Both the position numbers and the translations under genes were made by a program. DNA of 19,653 bases from an uncultured Eubacteriales bacterium. GTDB lineage: Bacteria; Bacillota; Clostridia; Oscillospirales; Oscillospiraceae. The stretch lies in the NCBI GenBank assembly GCA_900543625.1, contig UQSF01000027.1:1-19653 (forward strand). The letters run 5' to 3'. The notes below the pieces were generated by a model that was not told the DNA's origin, made no database searches, and saw nothing but the letters and a program-made list of their open reading frames with translations. Below are positions 14,124-19,653 of the stretch, one piece after another; the stretch's first letter is position 1; each line of letters opens with the position of its first letter.

Positions 14124-15268
14124 ATACGCTGCAAAAAAAGAAACTGCGCGGTACCGGCGTCAACTGCGGCCTGATCGTGCTGCTCTTTGCCGTGGTGCTG
14201 CTGCTCGGTCAAGTGCTCCCGGACAATACCTATCGCCGCGTGCTGGTACCGATCATCTGGCAGATGTGTATCTTCATTCTGCTCGGCACGTCGCTCAACC
14301 TCACGCTCGGCTATCTGGGCCAGCTCACGCTTGGGCACATGGGCTTTGCGGGCATCGGCGCGTATACTGCCGCGCTGAGCTCGCTCGCGCTTGAGCGCGC
14401 GGGCGTGTTCGAGGCATCCAAGGCGGCGCCCGGCCAGCTCATTCTGGTCGTGCTCGGCTGCTGTCTGCTCGGCGCCATTTTCGCAGGGCTGCTCGGACTG
14501 CTCGTGGGCATTCCGGCGCTGCGTCTGCGCGGCGACTATCTGGCCATCGTGACGCTCGGCTTCGGCCTCATCGTCGAAAACGTCATCGCAAACCTGCCCT
14601 TTGCCGGCGGTGACGGTCTGGCGAGCGGCACGGCCAGCTCCTCGCTCTATGCCAACGGCCTCGGGCTGTCGACCTCGCTGCAGGCAAAGTATGTGTGGCT
14701 CGTGCTGGGCATCACCGTTTTGTGCATCGTGCTCATGTGCACATTCATCCGCTCCAAATACGGCCGCGCCATCGAGGCCATTCGCGATGATGAGATCGCG
14801 GCGGCGGCCTCCGGCGTGAACACGACGTATTACAAGATCCTCACGTTCGTCATCTCGGCGTTCTTTGCGGGGCTTGCCGGCGGACTGTATGCCACGTGCT
14901 TTTCCTCGCTCACGACGGCGAGCTTTACGTTCACCAGCGCCTCGATCTGGAATTCGACCTTCATCGTCGTCATCGTGGTGCTTGGCGGCATGGGCTCCAT
15001 GACCGGCTCGGTGCTGGCGGCCGTTGCGATGTACCTGCTCAACTATGAGATCAAAAACGGCGCATGGGTTTCGGCGCTGCCGGGCTTTGTGCAGTCGCTG
15101 TTTCAGTTCCCGATGCTGATCTATGCGCTCGTGCTGCTGGTCGTCATCATTTTCCGTCCAAGAGGCATTCTGGGCACATATGAATTTTCACTCGACCGGC
15201 TGCTGTTCGACGGCCGTCTGGCCGGGAAGAAAAAGGCCAAGGCCAGGAAGGGAGGCGCCGACGCATGA
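14120..15268 (+). CDS. livM: Branched-chain amino acid ABC transporter permease LivM
   Basis: This 382-aa permease partners LivH in the membrane. Marks of the family are LGTSLNLTLGYLGQLTLGHMGF near residues 55-75, the cytoplasmic loop IRSKYGRAIEAIRDDEIAAAASGVN, which includes the EAA-like contact to the ATPase, and a C-terminal RPRGILG. A GGDGLASGT loop follows the LPFAGG segment. The start overlaps the livH stop by 4 bases (ATGA), and the end overlaps the livG start in the same way (15265-15268). The C-terminus is Lys-rich (KKKAKARKG). The length and sequence are normal. Confidence 0.94.
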   Translation: MNTLQKKKLRGTGVNCGLIVLLFAVVLLLGQVLPDNTYRRVLVPIIWQMCIFILLGTSLNLTLGYLGQLTLGHMGFAGIGAYTAALSSLALERAGVFEASKAAPGQLILVVLGCCLLGAIFAGLLGLLVGIPALRLRGDYLAIVTLGFGLIVENVIANLPFAGGDGLASGTASSSLYANGLGLSTSLQAKYVWLVLGITVLCIVLMCTFIRSKYGRAIEAIRDDEIAAAASGVNTTYYKILTFVISAFFAGLAGGLYATCFSSLTTASFTFTSASIWNSTFIVVIVVLGGMGSMTGSVLAAVAMYLLNYEIKNGAWVSALPGFVQSLFQFPMLIYALVLLVVIIFRPRGILGTYEFSLDRLLFDGRLAGKKKAKARKGGADA

Positions 15269-16064
15269 CCGATACCAGACCCGTTGTGCTCAAAGCGGAG
15301 CACCTCGGCATTACGTTCGGCGGCCTGAAGGCCGTGTCGGACTTCAACATGGAGATCCATGAGGGCGAGCTCATGGGACTCATCGGTCCGAACGGTGCCG
15401 GCAAGACCACGGTCTTCAACCTGCTCACCGGTGTGTATGTGCCGACGGAGGGTGCATTCTACCTCTGCGGGCAGAAGCTCAACGGCAAGCAGACCTATCA
15501 GGTCGTAGAGGCCGGCATTGCCCGCACGTTTCAGAACATCCGCCTGTTCAAGGCCATGACGGTGCTCGACAACGTGAAGATCGCCTTCACGAAAGACATC
15601 CATTACAACCTTGCCGACAGCCTTCGCGCACGAAAAAGTACTGGAACACGGAGCAGGAGCTGACCGACAAGGCCATGGAATACCTGCGCATCGTCCATCT
15701 GGACGACAAGGCCGGACAGCTCGCGTCCAGCCTGCCCTACGGCCAGCAGCGCAAGCTGGAGATCGCCCGCGCGCTGGCAACGAACATGAAGCTGCTGCTG
15801 CTCGACGAGCCGGCAGCCGGCATGAACCCGACCGAGACGGCGGAGCTGCTCTCGTGCATCAACACCATCCGCGATACGTTCCATGTGGCCATTTTGCTCA
15901 TCGAGCACGATATGAGCCTGGTCATGCGCGTCTGTGAGCGCATCCAGGTCATCAATTTCGGCCAGACGATCGCTGCCGGACTCCCGTCGGAGATCGCGAG
16001 CAATCAGGAGGTCATCGAGGCGTATCTCGGCGAAGAGGAGGCGGACGACGATGCTGAAGATTGA
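15265..16064 (+). pseudogene. livG: Branched-chain amino acid ABC transporter ATPase LivG, frameshifted
   Basis: Two frames together give one LivG of about 266 aa. The first frame starts at ATG 15265 (overlapping livM) and carries Walker A GPNGAGKTT at residues 41-49 and the Q-loop region (ARTFQNIRLF). It ends at 15663 after RARKSTGTRSRS. The second frame carries the signature LPYGQQRKLEIARAL (from about residue 157 on the restored frame), Walker B LLLLDEP (Asp181-Glu182) and the switch His in IEHDMSLVM. One missing base at the A5 run 15633-15637 explains the break: AAG TAC TGG (KYW) is the expected reading. A restart at ATG 15675 would leave out Walker A and cannot make an active ATPase. All motifs are intact apart from the indel, so this is a recent mutation, a sequence error or a recoded site. 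Confidence 0.9.
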
Positions 16065-16755
16065 AGATCTGGAGGTGTCCTACGGCGCTGTGCAGGCGCT
16101 GCGCAGCATCAGCATGGAGGTCAATGACGGCGAGATCGTCTCGCTCATCGGCGCCAACGGTGCCGGCAAGACCACCACGCTGCACGCCATCACCGGGCTC
16201 GTGCCCATCAAGAGCGGCTCCGTGATCTACGACGGACACGACCTGCGCAAGACAGACTCCAGTCGCATCGTCACCATGGGTCTTGCGCACGTGCCGGAGG
16301 GACGGCAGGTGTTCACGCGCATGACCGTTGCGGAGAACCTTGCCATGGGTGCGTATTTCCGCAAGGACAAAAAGGCGATCGCGGACGATCTCGAGCGGGT
16401 CTATGCCCGCTTCCCGCGTCTGAAGGAGCGCGCAAAGCAGCTCGCGGGCACGCTCTCCGGCGGCGAGCAGCAGATGCTGGCCATGGGCCGCGCGATCATG
16501 AGCGCACCGAAGCTCATCGTCATGGACGAGCCGTCCATGGGCCTGTCGCCCGTGCTCGTGCAGGAGGTGTTTTCCATCATCGGCACGATGCATGAGCTTG
16601 GCATCACGATCCTGCTCGTGGAGCAGAACGCGAAGATGGCGCTCGCCATCGCCGACCGTGCCTATGTGCTCGAAAACGGACGCATCACCATGTCCGGCGG
16701 CGCACGCGATCTGCTGCATGATGATAAGGTGCGCAAGGCCTATCTCGGCGCGTGA
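16051..16755 (+). CDS. livF: Branched-chain amino acid ABC transporter ATPase LivF
   Basis: This 234-aa ATPase is the partner of LivG. Walker A is GANGAGKTT at residues 34-42, the signature is LSGGEQQMLAMGRA, Walker B is LIVMDEP and the switch His position is replaced by the LivF-typical LLVEQN. The ATG at 16051 follows GAGGAGG (16035-16041) by 9 bases and overlaps the livG end by 14 bases; the frame is open upstream to 15934 inside livG, which is not used. Length is normal for LivF. It is the last gene of the operon and is followed by a strong terminator. Confidence 0.94.
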   Translation: MLKIEDLEVSYGAVQALRSISMEVNDGEIVSLIGANGAGKTTTLHAITGLVPIKSGSVIYDGHDLRKTDSSRIVTMGLAHVPEGRQVFTRMTVAENLAMGAYFRKDKKAIADDLERVYARFPRLKERAKQLAGTLSGGEQQMLAMGRAIMSAPKLIVMDEPSMGLSPVLVQEVFSIIGTMHELGITILLVEQNAKMALAIADRAYVLENGRITMSGGARDLLHDDKVRKAYLGA

Positions 16756-16762
16756 ATACAGA

Positions 16763-16804
16763 CAGAAAAAGCGCACACGACCGTGGTCGTGTGCGCTTTT
16801 TCTG
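16763..16804. terminator. Intrinsic terminator of the liv operon
   Basis: A perfect 20-bp inverted repeat (16763-16782 with 16785-16804) has its T5 run inside the right arm and the matching A5 in the left. It begins 8 bases after the livF stop. By its symmetry it could work on either strand. Confidence 0.88.
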
Positions 16805-16850
16805 CACCGGAGCCGATGATGGGAGATTATCCGTCTCTGTCAGAAGCGGA

Positions 16851-16897
16851 AAACGCAAGCACCCCCTCGGGCTCAGCCCGAGGGGGTGCTTGCGTTT
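16851..16897 (-). terminator. Terminator of the MATE gene
   Basis: A perfect 22-bp inverted repeat (16851-16872 with 16876-16897) closes a 3-base loop. Read on the minus strand it begins 8 bases after the MATE stop and ends in TTT followed by T and CC. The GC-rich stem and short T-run suit an intrinsic terminator facing the convergent liv terminator. Confidence 0.8.
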
Positions 16898-16904
16898 GCA
16901 GGGG

Positions 16905-18290
16905 TCACGCCTGCGTCTGTTCGCCGCTGCGGGCGGCAAACTTGTGCGCCGGGCGGCAGATCAGCAGCGCGGCGATGATCAGCACGGTGGTCGTTGCAAG
17001 GCTGATCGGGTAGGCGAGCAGGATCGATCGGAACGTCCGGTGCATCGGGAAGATGGCCTTGATCCAGAAGATACGCACGCCGCAAACGCCGAAGAGCGTC
17101 AGAATGGCCGGGGCGAGCGAGATGCCGAAGCCGCGCAGATAGCCCGACAGGATCTCATACGTCAGCGTGAAGATATATGACCCGAAGAGGAACAGCAGCC
17201 GGGTGTAGCCGATGGCAATGACTTCGGGATCGCTGTTGAAGATCGCGAGAATATACTTGCCCGTCAGCAGTACGAGCGCGATGGCGACCGCAGAGGCAAT
17301 GAAGTCCTCGATGAGGCACAGAAACATCGTCTTCTTGCAGCGGTCGATCTTGCCGGCACCGTAGTTCTGGCCGACGAAGGTCGTGCACGCCTGACTGAAG
17401 GAGTTGAGCACGTCGTAGGCGATGATCTCGATGTTGAATGCTGCGCTCGAGGCGGCCATGACGACCGTGCCGAGGCTGTTGATGGCCGACTGGATGATGA
17501 TGTTCGACAGCGAGAAAATGGCGGTCTGGATGCCGGCCGGCAGGCCGATGCGCATGATCTTGTTGAATGCGTTGCGGTCGATGCGCAGCTCCCGCAGCTC
17601 GACGCGCACAAGGTCGCCGTGCAGCAGACGGCGCAGTAGCAGCACGGAGCTGACTGCGTTCGAGAGCACCGTTGCGATGGCGACGCCGTTGACGTTCATC
17701 TTGAGCACGATGACGAAAAACAGGTTGAGGATCACGTTCAGAATGCCGGAGACCGTCAGCGCGGCCAGCGGCATCTTCGTGTCGCCGATGCTGCGGAAAA
17801 TGGCGGCCTCAAAGTTATAGAGCAGGATGACCGGCATGCCCAGCAGGTAGATGCGCAGGTAGGACAGCGCGAGCGGATACACATCCTCCGGCACATTGAG
17901 CAGACCCATGAGACCGCCCGCGATCAGCTGCCCGAAGAGCGCCACGAGCACGCCGCCGACGAGCGCCGTGACGATGGAGGTGTGCACGGCGCGGTGCACG
18001 GTCTCGCGGTCACCGCGGCCGATGGCGTTGGCGATGACGACGTTTGCGCCGAGTGCGATGCCGATGAACAGATTCAGCAGCAGCCCGATGACCGGACTGT
18101 TTGCGCCGACAGCGGCCACGGCGACCGTGCGCAGCTCACCCGTGAAGTTGCCGACGACGGCGACGTCGGCCGCGTTGAACAGTTGCCCGAGAATGCCGGT
18201 CGCCGCGACCGGAAGGGCGTAGCGCGGGAGCTTGCTCCAGAGCGGCCCGTTGAGCATGTCCATATGCCGCTGTTTGGTCATTGCCTGCAT
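16905..18290 (-). CDS. MATE-family multidrug efflux transporter
   Basis: This 461-aa protein has about twelve hydrophobic helices, typical of MATE (MatE-domain) antiporters that export drugs or metabolites with Na+ or H+. The first helix region reads LPRYALPVAATGILGQLFNAADVAVVG, the family start. GVAIATVLSNAVSSV and QNYGAGK are recurring MATE segments; VGQNYGAGKIDRCKK falls in the second half, as expected. The ATG at 18290 lies 5 bases after AGGTGAGG; an open frame to 18335 begins at the predicted transcription start and is not used. The promoter is at 18336-18364 and the terminator at 16851-16897, so it is monocistronic. The substrate is unknown. Confidence 0.93.
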   Translation of the reverse strand: MQAMTKQRHMDMLNGPLWSKLPRYALPVAATGILGQLFNAADVAVVGNFTGELRTVAVAAVGANSPVIGLLLNLFIGIALGANVVIANAIGRGDRETVHRAVHTSIVTALVGGVLVALFGQLIAGGLMGLLNVPEDVYPLALSYLRIYLLGMPVILLYNFEAAIFRSIGDTKMPLAALTVSGILNVILNLFFVIVLKMNVNGVAIATVLSNAVSSVLLLRRLLHGDLVRVELRELRIDRNAFNKIMRIGLPAGIQTAIFSLSNIIIQSAINSLGTVVMAASSAAFNIEIIAYDVLNSFSQACTTFVGQNYGAGKIDRCKKTMFLCLIEDFIASAVAIALVLLTGKYILAIFNSDPEVIAIGYTRLLFLFGSYIFTLTYEILSGYLRGFGISLAPAILTLFGVCGVRIFWIKAIFPMHRTFRSILLAYPISLATTTVLIIAALLICRPAHKFAARSGEQTQA

Positions 18291-18335
18291 AATTTCCTCA
18301 CCTTTTGTTCGAAATGCGTAAAAATCCAAAGACAT

Positions 18336-18364
18336 ATCATAAGGGAAGCGCAGCCAGGAATCAA
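18336..18364 (-). promoter_or_regulatory. Promoter of the MATE gene
   Basis: On the minus strand TTGATT lies at 18364-18359 and TATGAT at 18341-18336, with a 17-base spacer. The predicted start near 18329 leaves about 40 bases before the ATG at 18290. Confidence 0.75.
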
Positions 18365-18368
18365 GACC

Positions 18369-18383
18369 AAATTTGTATAATTT
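18369..18383. promoter_or_regulatory. Small inverted repeat next to the MATE promoter
   Basis: AAATT-N5-AATTT lies 5 bases upstream of the MATE -35 element. Its position suits an activator or repressor site or an AT-rich UP-like element. It is short and AT-rich, so chance is possible. Confidence 0.3.
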
Positions 18384-18470
18384 CCTATCAGCTTGCAGAA
18401 AACCTCATTGCATTTGCGCGCGCATCTGCAAAAGCGTGTTCTCCCGGCAAAAAGGAAGACCCTTTTGATA

Positions 18471-18511
18471 GTCCGAACCCCGCTCCGGGAGCACCGGAGC
18501 GGGGTTCGGAC
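18471..18511 (-). terminator. Hairpin downstream of potD, likely terminator
   Basis: A perfect 18-bp GC-rich inverted repeat (18471-18488 with 18494-18511) has a 5-base loop and starts 8 bases after the potD stop. Neither side has a clean T-run right after the stem, so it could be a weak terminator or an mRNA 3' stabiliser. Confidence 0.6.
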
Positions 18512-18518
18512 GCGGTGT

Positions 18519-19653
18519 TTAATTGATCTTGAGCGTCTCCCAGAGGCTGTTGACAAAGGTCAGCGTGTCCTGATCGAGGTTGCGGTAGGCGCTGCGGTTG
18601 TATTCGTCGCGGAATGAGCCGATGCCGGGGTAGAGGATGTCCATCGTGTCCTCGCCCATGTCCTCGATGTATTCCGGGTCTTCGTACACGAGCCGGTTCG
18701 GTGAGGCGTAGTAGATATATTCGGCGTTGGCGACGGCTGCCTCGCGGCTGAGCATGAAGTTGATGAAGCACTCAGCCAGCTCCTGGTCCTGACAGCAGGA
18801 CGGGATGCACATGGCGTCGATGAAGTAGTTCGTCTCGTCGGGGTAGTAAAACTGCAGATCGACGTTTTCCGCCTGCGCGTCGCACATCGTGAAGTAATCG
18901 CCCGCATAGTAGGATGCGACGGCGGCCTCTCCGGACTCCATCATATTGTAGATCTCGTCCATGACGTAGCTCTTGACGAGCGGACGCTGGTCAACGAGTG
19001 CCTGCAGCGCCTGCTCCCACGCAGCGTGGTCGGTGGTGTTGACATCGATGCCGGCGCGGTACATGGCCGTGCCGAGCGCGTCGCGTGCATTGTTGTACTG
19101 CAGGATATTGCCGGCGTACTTCGGGTTCCACATGAGATCCCAGCTGCCTGTGTCGGCCTCATCAACGACGTTTGCGTTGTAGATCACGCCCACGATGCCG
19201 TAGGTATACGGCACGGTGTAGGTGTTGTCCGGGTCGTAGTACAGGCCGCGGAAGTCCTCGGAGATATACTGGTAGTTCGGGATGTTGTCGTAATTGAGCG
19301 GCAGGAGCATATCCTCAGACTCCATGCGCGCGATCATATAGTCCGACGGGATGATGACATCGTAGCTCACGGCGCCGCTCTTGAGCTTCGCATACATGTC
19401 CTCGTTGCTCGCGTAGGTGTCGTAGTTGACCTTGACGGGTATGCCGTAGGTCGCCTTGTACCACTCCTCGAACGCCGTGATGGTGTTGAGCGAATCGTCC
19501 GAGCCGTCGGAGATGTATTCACCCCAGTTGTAGACATTGAGCACGCGCGTCTCCTGCCGGCTGCTGTAGATGCTGATGCCGGCGATGAGCAGTGCGGCGG
19601 CCGTCAGGATGCCGACGGCGGCGCGCACGGGACGGCGGCTGCCGCCGCTGCGT
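18519..19653 (-). CDS. potD: Spermidine/putrescine-type ABC transporter substrate-binding protein (partial, runs off the window)
   Basis: At least 369 residues are visible and the frame stays open to the window edge. The LNVYNWGEYISDG segment after the N-terminal helix, the KVNYDTYASNEDMYAKL region and YDVIIPSDYMIARM are characteristic of PotD/PotF receptors. An NILQYNNARDALG stretch and the FINFMLS segment near the end also fit. Polyamine-binding aromatic and acidic residues (W-G-E-Y, D-Y) are present. The N-terminus shows a membrane helix (about AAVGILTAAALLIAGIS) after a basic stretch but no lipobox, so it would be anchored by the helix and not by lipid. A GTG at 19628 could start it, but the basic run RSGGSRRP continues upstream, so the true start is probably outside. 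The potABC genes would be expected upstream on the minus strand. Confidence 0.9.
   Translation of the reverse strand, partial: RSGGSRRPVRAAVGILTAAALLIAGISIYSSRQETRVLNVYNWGEYISDGSDDSLNTITAFEEWYKATYGIPVKVNYDTYASNEDMYAKLKSGAVSYDVIIPSDYMIARMESEDMLLPLNYDNIPNYQYISEDFRGLYYDPDNTYTVPYTYGIVGVIYNANVVDEADTGSWDLMWNPKYAGNILQYNNARDALGTAMYRAGIDVNTTDHAAWEQALQALVDQRPLVKSYVMDEIYNMMESGEAAVASYYAGDYFTMCDAQAENVDLQFYYPDETNYFIDAMCIPSCCQDQELAECFINFMLSREAAVANAEYIYYASPNRLVYEDPEYIEDMGEDTMDILYPGIGSFRDEYNRSAYRNLDQDTLTFVNSLWETLKIN

Noticed and set aside
18471..18511. Classical terminator for both potD and the region upstream of MATE
   Set aside because: The stem is excellent, but no proper T-run follows on either strand, so only a weak call for potD was kept.
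1..19653. CRISPR array, tRNA or rRNA genes, insertion sequences
   Set aside because: No spaced direct repeats, no tRNA-like or rRNA-like sequence and no transposase frame were seen on either strand.

Overview
This window looks like a chromosomal segment of a GC-rich Clostridia bacterium, probably an Oscillospirales-type gut Firmicute. The clues are Shine-Dalgarno sites of the AGGAGG type, a T-box leader, lipoproteins with short signal peptides, and a conjugative-element module of the Tn1549/CTn type. Exact taxonomy cannot be read from the sequence. Two parts differ in character: a mobile-element part at about 1-4724, and an ordinary, visibly more GC-rich chromosomal part from about 4725 to the end.

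Region A (1-4764) is a remnant of an integrative and conjugative element. It holds the tail of an upstream transfer gene, a complete VirB4-like ATPase, a self-contained DUF4143-type AAA ATPase cassette with its own promoter and terminator, a class B sortase, and the start of a cysteine-rich VLP-type protein. That last gene is cut off after about 44 residues of family-like sequence, so the element is truncated here. Integrase, relaxase, coupling protein and topoisomerase are not in the window.

Region B (4765-8950) is a same-strand cluster: an LCMT/PPM-type methyltransferase, an alpha/beta hydrolase (frameshifted), a DUF2812 membrane protein, an AraC regulator of the PchR/YbtA type, and a lipoprotein that resembles ZinT. 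The first and last genes each have the dyad GTTAG-N6-CTAAC just upstream of the ribosome binding site. This suggests co-regulation, possibly by metal supply (inference).

Region C (8951-11140, minus strand) has a stand-alone TrpB2-type tryptophan synthase beta chain followed by a small cupin. A well-formed T-box leader with specifier codon TGG (Trp) precedes trpB. A divergent gene at 11341 encodes a small protein with two copies of a four-cysteine module and no recognised family.

Region D (11720-16804) is a complete high-affinity branched-chain amino acid (or related) ABC importer in the order livJ-livH-livM-livG-livF. A strong promoter fires directly into a strong intrinsic terminator upstream of livJ, which suggests attenuation. 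A long hairpin without a U-tract separates livJ from livH. livG is frameshifted.

Region E (16851-19653, minus strand) holds a MATE-family efflux gene with a clear promoter and terminator, and a PotD-type polyamine-binding protein that runs off the window edge.

The most unusual observation is that the only two AGTACT hexamers in the window sit exactly at the only two frameshifts, in the same reading register (A-AAA-AGT-ACT). This points to a shared cause: either a systematic indel at a modified motif or A-run, or a real slippage signal.
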